Source: Brachybacterium sillae | GTDB lineage: Bacteria > Actinomycetota > Actinomycetes > Actinomycetales > Dermabacteraceae | Assembly (NCBI RefSeq): GCF_025028335.1 | Contig: NZ_JAFEUW010000001.1 | Location: 2,599,797 to 2,663,796 of the forward strand | DNA: 64,000 nucleotides | Direction: 5' to 3' | Shown: positions 10,925 through 18,790 of the stretch, piece by piece | Position numbering within the stretch: the stretch's first letter is position 1 | Layout: every line of letters starts with the position of its first letter | Position numbers and translations under genes: made by a program | The notes under the pieces: model-generated | What the model was told of the DNA's origin: nothing | Database searches by the model: none | The model's input: only the letters and a program-made list of their open reading frames with translations

Positions 10925-10984
10925 CGGCAACAAGACCGCCACGGAGCGCTGCAAAAACCCCGCCACCAAGCGAACGAAGCCACA
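10925..10984 (-). repeat. Right terminal inverted repeat of transposon
   Basis: Reverse complement reads TGTGGCTTCGTTCGCTTGG then TGGCGGGGTTTTTG, followed by a second unit GCGCTCCGTGGCGG. It pairs with 4290-4345 and ends CCACA directly before the target duplication. Confidence 0.8.
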
Positions 10985-10991
10985 AGCGGCA
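10985..10991. repeat. 7-bp target site duplication, right copy (AGCGGCA)
   Basis: Identical to 4283-4289 and directly adjacent to the transposon's ACA end. Confidence 0.85.
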
Positions 10992-11133
10992 CGTCATCGA
11001 GAACAGCTTCGAGCGGTTCAAGCAGTGGCGCGGCCTGGCGACCAGATACGACAAGCTCGCCTCGACCTACCGCGCCGCTGTCCTGCTGCGGGCGATCCTT
11101 CTATGGCTCCCCGCCCTCACCGAGCGGCCGTGA
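10985..11133 (+). pseudogene. IS5-family transposase, 3' part
   Basis: Continues the gene interrupted at 4289: KRHVIENSFERFKQWRGL with the third catalytic residue (Glu of VIENSF), then ATRYDKLASTYRAAVLLRA and the end WLPALTERP. Reading frame and sequence join exactly to the 5' part once the transposon and one target copy are removed. The IS right-end repeat downstream of 11133 was not identified. Confidence 0.88.
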
Positions 11134-11203
11134 TCACGGGCGTGGTTTCACGCTCATGCCGAGGACAGCGTGACTCCGGCAAGTGGTCTGTCTTTCGGGT
11201 GCG

Positions 11204-11209
11204 TAGCAT
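11204..11209 (+). promoter_or_regulatory. -10 box of leaderless methyltransferase promoter
   Basis: TAGCAT, 7 nt before ATG 11217. No Shine-Dalgarno sequence. Confidence 0.45.
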
Positions 11210-11216
11210 GGCGCTC

Positions 11217-11993
11217 ATGCGCGAAGAGGAAGAGCGGCTTGTCGAGACGTGGCGTGCCGAGGAGCGTCCTCAGCCGCAGGGGTGGGACTTCTCCGATCTC
11301 GCCGATCGGATGACCGAGTCGCGCGTGCCGTGGAACCTGGGGGCGATCTGGCGGACGGCGCTGGCCGGCGCCACACGGGTGCTGGACATGGGAACCGGCG
11401 GGGGGGAGCTGCTCGCGTCCTTCGCTGACGCCCTCCCGCCCGACACCACGGCCACGGAGGGGTGGGCTCCCAACCTGCCGGTGGCTCGGAGGACGCTGTC
11501 CCCGCTGGGCATCCGGGTCGTCGAGTACGCGGCGCCCGACGACGACGTGGACGCGGCGGTCATGCCCTTCTCGGACGGCCGTTTCGACCTGGTCCTCAAT
11601 CGGCACGAGTCGTTCTCCCCGCGCGAGCTCTCGCGGGTCGTGGCAGGAGGCGGGCAGTTCGTCACCCAGCAGGTGGGTGGGGACGAGGCCCACGAGCTGG
11701 GGGCATGGTTCGGGCGCCACGACGAGCTCCCTCACGTGAACCTGGGGACGATGCGGCGTGAGCTCGAGGCCGCGGGGTTCCGTGTCGTGGACGGTGACGA
11801 GCACGTGGGCGCCTACGAGTTCCGCGACGTCGCGGCCCTCGTGGCGTACCTGCAGCTGGTGCCCTGGGAGACCCCTGACGACTTCACGGTCGACCGTTAC
11901 GCCGACCGGCTCATGGCGATCCACCGAGAGACGGACGGCGGCTCGGTACGGCTGACCCGCAAACGGTTCTGGCTGCGCGCCATCCGTCGGTGA
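11217..11993 (+). CDS. Class I SAM-dependent methyltransferase
   Basis: A 258-residue Rossmann methyltransferase of unknown substrate. Motif I is ATRVLDMGTGGGELL, followed by acidic motif II (ATEGWAPN), VVEYAAPDDDVDAAV, the post-motif FDLVLNRHESFSPREL and the strand GGGQFVTQQVGGDEAHELG. This layout resembles small-molecule or RlmA-like methyltransferases, but nothing fixes the target. ATG 11217 is chosen over ATG 11208 because the TAGCAT box at 11204-11209 overlaps the latter. It lies immediately right of the IS5 fragment, without operon partners. Confidence 0.75.
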   Translation: MREEEERLVETWRAEERPQPQGWDFSDLADRMTESRVPWNLGAIWRTALAGATRVLDMGTGGGELLASFADALPPDTTATEGWAPNLPVARRTLSPLGIRVVEYAAPDDDVDAAVMPFSDGRFDLVLNRHESFSPRELSRVVAGGGQFVTQQVGGDEAHELGAWFGRHDELPHVNLGTMRRELEAAGFRVVDGDEHVGAYEFRDVAALVAYLQLVPWETPDDFTVDRYADRLMAIHRETDGGSVRLTRKRFWLRAIRR

Positions 11994-12486
11994 CCTTGGC
12001 CTGACCCACATAGGCCCGCGCCCGTGAGTCCTTCCCATGATGGTGCGCGCCGAGACCCTCCCTGATCGCCCGGGCGATCTCCAGGGCCGCAGCTCCGGCT
12101 CGCGCAGGGGGGAGACTCGTGGATCCACGGCCAGGGAGGGGTTGTTCAGCAGTGCGGTCACGCCGACGCGCACGGCCCGGTCCAGCAGCCCGGGGACGAC
12201 GGGCGCGGCGGCCCCGACCATCGGGGCGGAGGGGGCTGCGTGGCATCGGCGGGCGGCGACGGCGGCGTCATACCTCGGATACTAGGCCGCTGGCCGTGCC
12301 ACCCACCTCGTCGATGTACCCCAGCAGCATGGAGGAGAGTATGCCTTACAACGCAGAAACCCACGCCGAGGCGCGGGTTTCTCGAATTGGCGCTCGGGGA
12401 GCTCTTTCATCCCTGGCTACCGAGGATGGTCCTACGTGGCGGCGCTGAGCACGGCAAGACGGCTGTGAACTGACGTTCCTTACTCC
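11994..12486. other. Intergenic region with one inverted repeat, no confident gene
   Basis: Nearly 500 bp. An 8-bp inverted repeat AGAAACCC/GGGTTTCT with a 12-nt loop lies at 12355-12382 and could act as a terminator for the flanking convergent genes. Short open frames exist on both strands but have no recognisable domain. The stretch may be the decayed remains of an older gene. Confidence 0.4.
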
Positions 12487-12999
12487 TCAGCGCACCATCC
12501 GGATGTCGAGCAGGTTCCCCAGGTGCTCCTCCACCTTCTCGGCACCGTCGGGCGCGAAGCCGAGCTTCTCGTAGAAGCGGCGCGCCCGTGGGTTCTCCGC
12601 GGCCACCCACACACTGGCGGAGGCACCCTCCAGCACCGCCTCCACCAGGGCCCGCCCCAGGCCCGTGCCGTACCAGGCGCGGTCGGTGTACAGCGCGAAC
12701 AGCTCCAGCGGTGGCCCGGCATCCGCATCGCGGCTGGGTCCACCGGTGGCGAAGCCCACCACCTGTCCCTCAGGGCTGCGGCCCACTTTCGCCGTGCTGC
12801 GCCCCTGGTGCGGATCCCCCGGGGTGAGGAAGCGCGTCCACTGGGCGGTGCGGCGCTCCAGCGCCGGGGCGCCGAACCAGTGCTCGTGGTCCTCCAGCAG
12901 ATGGGCGTAGGCGTCCCGCCAGCTCTCCACGTGCACGCGGGCGATGGCCGGGGCGTCCTCGAGGCGCGGGGTGTCGATGGTGAAGCCGGGCGCGGTCAC
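12487..12999 (-). CDS. GNAT family N-acetyltransferase
   Basis: A 170-residue Gcn5-type acetyltransferase using acetyl-CoA; substrate unknown. Seen: TPRLEDAPAIARVHVESWRD at the N-terminus, EGQVVGFATGG, the strand LELFALYTDRAWYGTGLGRA carrying the acetyl-CoA pyrophosphate loop (R/Q-x-x-G-x-G/A variant YGTGLGRAL), and SVWVAAENPRARRFYEKLGF, the classical C-terminal motif. GTG 12999 is chosen because TACGAT lies 6 nt upstream, giving a leaderless start. Confidence 0.85.
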   Translation of the reverse strand: MTAPGFTIDTPRLEDAPAIARVHVESWRDAYAHLLEDHEHWFGAPALERRTAQWTRFLTPGDPHQGRSTAKVGRSPEGQVVGFATGGPSRDADAGPPLELFALYTDRAWYGTGLGRALVEAVLEGASASVWVAAENPRARRFYEKLGFAPDGAEKVEEHLGNLLDIRMVR

Positions 13000-13005
13000 T
13001 CCCTG

Positions 13006-13011
13006 ATCGTA
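13006..13011 (-). promoter_or_regulatory. -10 box of leaderless GNAT gene
   Basis: Reverse complement TACGAT, 6 nt before the GTG at 12999. The spacer CAGGGA could also serve as a very close ribosome site. Confidence 0.4.
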
Positions 13012-13246
13012 GGCGTCGCGCCCGGTGCCGTCGGTGTGCGGCCCGGAGTGGTCGAGTCCTGGACCTCCCACAAAGTAACTGCAACCCGTAGTATCAAGAA
13101 CAGTGGGCGCCGCTCGACCGCGCCCACGCCGAGCACCGACATCGAAGGAGAAGCCGTGCCCGAGGCCGTGATCGTCGCCGCCGCCCGTTCCCCCATCGGC
13201 CGCGCCCGCAAGGGCTCGCTCAAGGACGTCCGCCCCGACGACCTAG

Positions 13247-14965
13247 GAGCGTGGGTCAGTAACACGCCAGCCCCGGTCCGCGGCTGAGGGCACGGCAGCC
13301 GGGAGAATCTGGTCATGAGCGGTGAGGAGTTGTTCGACGGTGAGGCCTTCCGGCGACCGGCACCGGAGCCTGCAACTGGCGAGGAGGTCGCCGGTGCGGA
13401 CAAGACGTTCCGGGCGTTCGCTCCGGAGCAGGACCTGTTGCTGCCGCCGTCGTTGGATGAGTGGCTGCCGGGCGAGCACATGGCGCGGTTCATCGCCGAG
13501 TTGGTCGATGAGCACCTGGACCTGTCACGGATCTACGCGGCCTACAGCGAGGGGCGGGGCGCCCCGCCGTATGACCCGCGGCTGATGGTGCGGATTCTGC
13601 TGTACGGCTACACCACCGGGGTGCGCTCCTCGCGCAAGCTGGAGAGCGCCTGCGTGGACGTGGTCGCCTTCCGCTGGCTGGCAGCCGGCAGCGCCCCGGA
13701 CTACCGCTCCATCGCCCGCTTCCGCAAGCGCCACCTCTCAGCGCTGGGCCACCTGTTCCTCCAGGCGCTGGCGCTGTGCCAGGCCGCGGGCATGGTCAAG
13801 CTCGGGAGGGTGGCGCTGGATGGCACGAAGGTGCGTGCCAACGCCTCGCGGCGCAAGGCGATGAGCTACGCGCGGATGAGCGAACGAGAGAAGGTCCTGG
13901 CCCAGGAGGTCTCCGAGCTGCTGGCCGAGGCCGAGGAGATCGACAAGGCCGAGGACGCCAAGTACGGCAAAGACCGACGCGGTGATGAGCTGCCCGAGGA
14001 GCTGCGCCGCCGCGAGACCCGCCTGGCCAAGATCCGCCAGGCCAAGGCGGCGCTGGAAGAAGAGGCCCGCCAGCGCGCCGCAGCCGCCGCCCGGGAGAAG
14101 GCCGAACAGAAGGGCGAGGACGAGCAGACCACCGCCCAGCGGGTCGCGGCAGCCGAGGCCAAGGCCACCGTCAGACCGAAGGCGCAGCGCAACTTCACCG
14201 ATCCCGAGTCACGGATCATGAAGACCTCCGACGGGGCGTTCCATCAGTGCTTCAACGCCCAGGCCGTGGTCGATGAGGCCCACCAGGTCATCGTGGCCAC
14301 CGACGTGACCGACTGCGCCGCCGACGTGGCGAACCTGATCCCGCTGACCGAGCAGACCGCAGCCAACACCGGCCAGACTCCCGGCGAGGTGCTGGCCGAT
14401 GCCGGCTACTGCTCCGAGGACAACCTCACCCAGGCCACCGCCTTGAGGGCCGAGACGGGCACGGAGTTCTTCATCGCCACCGGCCGGACCAAGCACAACG
14501 AGCCGGCCCCGCTGGCCCCACGCGGGCCGATCCCGAAGAACGCCACCGCCAAGCAGCGCATGGCCCGGACGCTGAAGACGAAACGCGGCCACGCCGTCTA
14601 CGCCCGCCGCAAGACGATCGTGGAACCGGTGTTCGGACAGATGTCCACCCTGCAGAACGCCAAACAGCTCCTGCTACGCGGCCTGGAAGCAGCACGCGGA
14701 GAGTGGCTGCTCCTGTCGGCCTGTCACAACCTGCGAAAGCTCTACCAACACCTCGGCACCGGCGGCCTGGCCACCCTCCAGACCACCTGACCAGGGCCCG
14801 CGCGGGGGCTTGCACCGCCCGGGCACAGCGCCCTACCGATCCTCCGGGCCACGCAGCGGCGCTCCGGCGACCAGCACAGCCCCATCCGACGGATGCCGAC
14901 CGACGAGGCCTGATGATCGACACGCGACCACCGACGACTCCGTTTCCCCTTACCGACCCGCGCTC
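13247..14965 (+). mobile_element. IS1182-family insertion sequence, apparently complete
   Basis: A 1,719-bp element flanked by CTAG on both sides (13243-13246 and 14966-14969). The ends are inverted: left GAGCGTGGGTCAGTAA, right (reverse complement) GAGCGCGGGTCGGTAA. Excision leaving one CTAG restores the thiolase frame. It contains one intact transposase. A damaged copy of the same element lies at 22381-22549. Confidence 0.9.
13315..14790 (+). CDS. IS1182-family transposase
   Basis: A 491-residue DDE transposase. N-terminal domain: LPPSLDEWLPGEHMARFIAE and RLMVRILLYGYTTGVRSSRK. Catalytic residues: Asp in VALDGTKVRANAS, Asp in VLADAGYCSEDN and Glu in KTIVEPVFGQM. A Lys/Glu/Ala-rich coiled segment (about residues 190-280) separates the first two. 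ATG 13315 gives the expected length. All catalytic positions are present and the frame is unbroken, so the element may be active. Confidence 0.93.
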   Translation: MSGEELFDGEAFRRPAPEPATGEEVAGADKTFRAFAPEQDLLLPPSLDEWLPGEHMARFIAELVDEHLDLSRIYAAYSEGRGAPPYDPRLMVRILLYGYTTGVRSSRKLESACVDVVAFRWLAAGSAPDYRSIARFRKRHLSALGHLFLQALALCQAAGMVKLGRVALDGTKVRANASRRKAMSYARMSEREKVLAQEVSELLAEAEEIDKAEDAKYGKDRRGDELPEELRRRETRLAKIRQAKAALEEEARQRAAAAAREKAEQKGEDEQTTAQRVAAAEAKATVRPKAQRNFTDPESRIMKTSDGAFHQCFNAQAVVDEAHQVIVATDVTDCAADVANLIPLTEQTAANTGQTPGEVLADAGYCSEDNLTQATALRAETGTEFFIATGRTKHNEPAPLAPRGPIPKNATAKQRMARTLKTKRGHAVYARRKTIVEPVFGQMSTLQNAKQLLLRGLEAARGEWLLLSACHNLRKLYQHLGTGGLATLQTT

Positions 14966-16095
14966 CTAGCCGCCCAGATGGCTCAAGGCGCCCTCGACCA
15001 GGTCCCCGAGCTGGACCCCACCACCCTGGACGACCTGCAGCTCGGTGTGGGCCTGCCCGAAGGCATCCAGGGCGCGAACCTGGCCCGCATCGTCGCCGTG
15101 CGCCTGGGGCTGGACACCGTGCCCGGCAGCACCGTGAACCGCTTCTGCGCCTCCAGCATCCAGACCACCCGCAACGCCTTCCACGCCGTGCTCTCCGGTG
15201 AGGCCAGGGCCGTGGTCTTCGCCGGCGTGGAGTCGCTGACGATGGTCCCCGGGAAGTTCATCGAGGACGAGCTGCGCGACCCGCTGTACCAGGACGCCTG
15301 GGAGCGCACCGCCCGCCGCGCCACCCGAGAGATCCCCGCGCCCTGGCACGACCCCCGCGAGGACGGCGAGCTGCCTGACCCGTACATCCTGATGGGCCAG
15401 ACCGCCGAGAACGTCGCCGAGCTGCGCGGCATCAGCCGCCAGGCGCAGGACGAGTAAGCAGTGCGTTCCCAGAACCGTGCCGAGGCCGCCCGCGAGGCGG
15501 GCTTCTTCGACCTCGACATCACCCCCGTCACGACCCCTGACGGCACCCAGGTCACCACGGACGACTCCCCGCGCCCCGGGGTCACCCTCGAGGCCGTGGC
15601 GGGGCTCGACCCCGTGTTCCGGCCCGACGGCACCGTCACCGCCGGCAACTGCTGCCCGCTCTCCGACGGCGCTGCCGCGCCGGTGGTGATGGACCGAGAC
15701 CACGCCGAGGAGCTCGGCATCGCGCCGCTGGCCCGCATCCTGGCCACCGGCGTCTCCGGCCTCAGCCCCGAGATCATGGGCCTGGGCCCGGTGGAGTCGA
15801 CCCGCCGCGCACTGGCGCTGGCCGGCCTCACCATCGACGACATCGACCTGGTCGAGTTCAACGAAGCCTTCGCCGCCCAGGTGCTCCCGGCGGCAGAGGA
15901 CCTCGGCATCGACCACGACAGGCTCAACGTCCACGGCGGCGCCATCGCGCTGGGCCATCCTTGGGGCTCCACCGGTGCCCGCATGACCACGACCCTGATC
16001 AATGGCCTGCGCGCGCGAGACGGCGAGCTGGGCCTGGCCACCCTGTGCGTCGGAGGCGGACAGGGCATGGCCCTCATCATCGAGAGGATGAACTG

Positions 16096-17382
16096 ATGAC
16101 CACCACCGAGATCGCCGATGCCCCTGACGCCCCGGACCCCGCTAAGACCGCCGCCGGCCCCGGCCCCGTGATCTCCCTGCCCGAGCACCGCCGAGGCCCT
16201 GCTTCCCCGCACCGCCGACCACTACGCCCTGTTCCAGGACGTCGACGGTGAGGACCTCGAGGCCTGGCGGGTGGCCCGCTCCCTCGCCCCCGAGGTGCTG
16301 CCCCGCATCGACGAGTGCTGGGACCGCGGCGAGTACCCGACCGACCTCATCGCCCGCCTGGGCGAGCTGGACCTGTTCACCGACGGCATGGACATCCCCG
16401 GCCACCGCCGCCTCAGCCCCCTCGCCACCGGCCTGGTCACCATGGAGCTGTCCCGCCTGGACGGCTCCGTGGGCACCATGGTGGGCGTGCAGGGCGGCCT
16501 CGCCCTGCGCTCGATCGTGCTGCTGGGCTCCGAGGAGCAGAAGCAGCGCTGGGTGGAGCCCGTGGTGACCGGGCAGGCCTTCGCCGCCTTCGCCCTGACC
16601 GAGCCCGACCACGGCTCCGACTCCGTGTCCCTGGAGACCACCGCCCGTCGTGACGGCGAGCAGTGGGTGATCAGCGGCCAGAAGCGCTGGATCGGCAACG
16701 GGGCCGACGGCCACCTCACCGTGGTGTGGGCGCGGGTGGACGACCCCTCCGACGATGCCCTGCACGGCCAGGTCTCCGGCTTCCTGGTCGAGCAGTCCCT
16801 GCCCGGCTACGAGGCGCAGGTGATCCGCGGCAAGGTGTCCCTGCGCGCCATCCACCAGGCACACATCCATCTGGCCGACGTGCGCGTGCCGCTGGATGCG
16901 CGCCTGCCCGGGGCCCGTTCCTTCAAGGACACGTCCCGGGTGCTGTTCGCTACCCGCGCGGAGTGGCCTGGGGAGCGCTCGGCCACGCCGTGGCCTGCTA
17001 CGAGGCCGCCCTCGAGCACGCTCGCACCCGCGTGCAGTTCGGACGCCCTCTGGCCAAGGCCCAGCATGTCCAGGTGCGTCTGACGGACATGCTCGCCACC
17101 CTCACCTCCATGCAGCTGCACTGCCGGCGCCTGGCGGACCTGGAATCGGCCGGCAGCCTGCGGCCCGAGCAGGCCTCGCTCGCCAAGGTGTTCTGCACCC
17201 GCTCGGCCCGCGCCATCGCGGCCGACGCCCGCGACCTCCTCGGCGGCAGCGGGATCCTGCTGGAGAACCAGGTGATCCGCCACATGGCCGACATCGAGGC
17301 GCTGCACACCTACGAGGGCACCGACACGATGCAGTCCCTGATCGTGGGCCGGTCGATCACCGGGACCAGCGCGTTCGCGTGA
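16096..17382 (+). pseudogene. Acyl-CoA dehydrogenase, two frameshifts
   Basis: FAD-dependent first step of beta-oxidation. The start ATG 16096 overlaps the thiolase stop. The frame changes first near 16185-16190 (LPEHR, then AEALLPRTADHYALFQD) and again near 16960, where one G is missing and TRAEWPGERS replaces the expected TRAGVAWGALGHAVACYEAA. The remainder is convincing: FALTEPDHGSDSVSLETTAR, ISGQKRWIGNGADG, HARTRVQFGRPLAKAQ, and the C-terminal catalytic-base helix ADIEALHTYEGTDTMQS. With the thiolase it formed a small fatty-acid degradation operon that is now decayed, unless the indels are sequence errors. Confidence 0.9.
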
Positions 17383-17402
17383 TCGTCGAAGCTCCGTGAC
17401 TC

Positions 17403-17436
17403 GGGAGGCGATGGGGAGTGCTCCCCATCGCCTCCC
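17403..17436 (+). terminator. Strong hairpin after acyl-CoA dehydrogenase
   Basis: A perfect 16-bp stem GGGAGGCGATGGGGAG with a 2-nt loop, 20 bp past the stop. There is no T-run, so it is either a stem-only terminator or simply an RNA-stabilising hairpin. Confidence 0.6.
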
Positions 17437-17614
17437 CTGTCAGCACGGGCTAGCATCGGCGCCGAGAGACGACGACTCGAGTGACGGGGCGGGGCATGAA
17501 TTTTCTCGGACAGGACACAGAGGCAGTGCGCGGCTGCGCGACCGCCTTGACGCGAGGGCAGACAGCGATCACGCAGATCGTCTCCGACCATCCGCAGGAG
17601 AGGCAGACCAGCTG

Positions 17615-18082
17615 ATGCAACAGACGGACGTCGGGGCCAAGACCCTGACGCGGCGAGCGGCTCTCATGCTCACCATGAGCGTGGTGACCGGATGCGGGCT
17701 CACACAACCTGCGGATGAAGGAGAAGGTGTCATGAAGCTGACCTCGGGAAAGACGATCGACGACGCGATCGGTCCCCTGTGGGAGGGCGGTGGTGAGCGT
17801 GCTCTCGCCGACGTGGTCGACGTGGAGTTCGACGAGCTGATGGTGTTCCCGGAGGCCACCCCCGCAGATCGCGTCAACGAGGCGGCTGGCACGAAACTGC
17901 TCACTGGGAAGTACTACCAGTCCTCCACGCAGCTGTTCCTCTTCCGCGCGGGCGGCGCCGGCGTCCTCGCCGCGATGGTCTCCTCCGACGTGTTCGCGCA
18001 CGAGGTGCAGAACGCGACCTTCGGCCCCGAGGTGCGGATCGTCGCGCCCGGCGGGAAGCAGCTGATCACCCTCGAGGGCTGA
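17615..18082 (+). CDS. Small putative lipoprotein, possible immunity protein
   Basis: 155 residues with a signal peptide of twin-arginine look: TLTRRAALMLTMSVVTGCGL, with lipobox VVTGC giving a lipid-anchored Cys near position 27. The mature part (KLTSGKTIDDAIGPLW and QSSTQLFLFRAGGAGVLAA) matches no family I know. ATG 17615 is chosen for the AGGAGAGGCAG site upstream. It lies in the same orientation as, and next to, the lipoprotein at 18267, and its mature start (TIDDAIGPLWEGGGERALADVV) has the same feel as that protein's QLLEALDPVWREVTEYV. I infer a paralogous role facing the hydrolase effector at 18714. Confidence 0.6.
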   Translation: MQQTDVGAKTLTRRAALMLTMSVVTGCGLTQPADEGEGVMKLTSGKTIDDAIGPLWEGGGERALADVVDVEFDELMVFPEATPADRVNEAAGTKLLTGKYYQSSTQLFLFRAGGAGVLAAMVSSDVFAHEVQNATFGPEVRIVAPGGKQLITLEG

Positions 18083-18266
18083 GGCCGCGTCCCTGCAGGA
18101 GCGCCATCGCCGGCGAGCCGCTGCACCTCGCGGAGCGCTGAGCGCGCAGGACGCCGGGGCCTGGAGCTGAGCGGGCGGACCGGGGAGACGCGACGACGGT
18201 GAGCGAGCAGGCAGGATCTGCGATGCTGGAGCAATCGCAGCGGTGGGATCAGGAGAGGCGGAGCGG
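18083..18266. other. Leader of lipoprotein A, includes remnant of a gene end
   Basis: From about 18114 this stretch is nearly identical to 21580-21732. It opens with the last codons of a lost gene (GEPLHLAER then TGA at 18139-18141), which also survive as GEPLYLTQR at 21581-21607. AGGAG precedes the ATG at 18267. Confidence 0.5.
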
Positions 18267-18790
18267 ATGCGGAGGCGAGTGCTGATGGCCGGAGGACTTG
18301 CGGGCATGATCGCCGCGCTGGCGGCGTGCGGGCGCCTGCTGCCGTCGCGCACGGACCCGTTGAACGACCCGGTGGAGGAGTTCGAGCATGTGACCTCCTC
18401 CGAGATGGAGACCAGCGGCGGCGGGACCATGAGCACCAGCCTGCGCGGAGACATCCACTTCGACGTCGGGCAGGATCAGCTTCTGGAGGCCCTGGATCCA
18501 GTGTGGCGGGAGGTGACCGAGTACGTCTTCGAGCTCGACGACGGGTTCGAGATGCGCAGAGTCCTGGTGGTCGCCCACGGGGCAGATGGCTCCACCGTCG
18601 CGCCGAAAGAGCTGCTGGGCTCCGAGTATGCCGACCAGGACGCGGCCGTGCACTTCGGAGACTTCTTCGAGCACTACGGTCTGATCTGAGCGCTCCGAGG
18701 GGGCCGGATCGCGTCAGATCCGGCGGGCGTCGATGACCACGTCGTCCACGAGCACGACGTCCTCCCCGATGTATCGGCCGTCCATGCGAT
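18114..18790. repeat. Mosaic duplication, copy 1
   Basis: Collinear with 21580-22256 at a constant offset of 3,466 bp. Both flanks (about 18114-18523 and 18656-18760) are nearly identical, while the roughly 130 bp between them, encoding the lipoprotein core, differs extensively though length is conserved. Confidence 0.85.
18267..18689 (+). CDS. Lipoprotein A, putative immunity protein to the hydrolase effector
   Basis: 140 residues. Signal peptide MRRRVLMAGGLAGMIAALAA with lipobox LAAC; Cys at 21 would be lipidated. The mature protein begins GRLLPSRTDPLNDPVEEFEH, then a conserved block (SSEMETSGGGTMSTSLRGD), a variable core (VFELDDGFEMRRVLVVAHG to SEYADQDAAVHFGD) and a conserved tail FFEHYGLI. 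A paralogue at 21733 has the same ends and a different core. It is convergent with the effector at 18714, their stops 24 bp apart. Immunity is inferred from genetic arrangement and outer-face anchoring; no family is recognised. Confidence 0.65.
   Translation: MRRRVLMAGGLAGMIAALAACGRLLPSRTDPLNDPVEEFEHVTSSEMETSGGGTMSTSLRGDIHFDVGQDQLLEALDPVWREVTEYVFELDDGFEMRRVLVVAHGADGSTVAPKELLGSEYADQDAAVHFGDFFEHYGLI

Larger units (their letters stand above)
4290..10984. mobile_element. Tn552/Tn402-like transposon carrying thiamine salvage and cadmium resistance genes
   Basis: A 6,695-bp element inserted in an IS5 transposase gene. The left end reads TGTGACTTCG and the right end, reverse complemented, reads TGTGGCTTCG. 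Each end carries two imperfect internal repeats with the core GTGGCGGGGT, as expected of multi-site ends bound by TnsB/TniA-type transposases. The 7-bp target duplication AGCGGCA and TGT...ACA tips fit the Tn552 branch. Content: an AAA-ATPase fragment, an IS21-like end remnant, a TPP riboswitch, thiM-thiE-thiD-tenA, HAD-NUDIX and serine recombinase remnants, and cmtR-cadD. No DDE transposase remains, so the element cannot move by itself as given. Classification as Tn552-like is inferred from the ends, duplication length and ATPase type. Confidence 0.8.
13156..16096 (+). pseudogene. Acetyl-CoA acyltransferase (thiolase), interrupted by IS1182 element and a stop codon
   Basis: Degradative thiolase, the last step of fatty-acid beta-oxidation. 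Part 1 (13156-13246) starts with GTG after GAAGGAG and reads PEAVIVAAARSPIGRARKG to RPDDL. The IS element plus one CTAG copy is inserted, and part 2 (14966-16096) resumes in the expected frame with AAQMAQGALDQVPELDP. Catalytic Cys is in VNRFCASSIQTTRNA, His in GGAIALGHPWGSTGAR, and the final Cys in ATLCVGGGQG. A TAA at 15455-15457 interrupts RQAQDE*AVRSQNRA, where thiolases have an aromatic residue, so the gene would be dead even without the IS. Its end overlaps the acyl-CoA dehydrogenase start (ATGA). Confidence 0.92.

Noticed and set aside
12037..12285. Small open frames in the 11994-12486 gap as genes
   Set aside because: No ribosome site, no domain and no conserved pattern I can recognise; treated as decayed or non-coding DNA.
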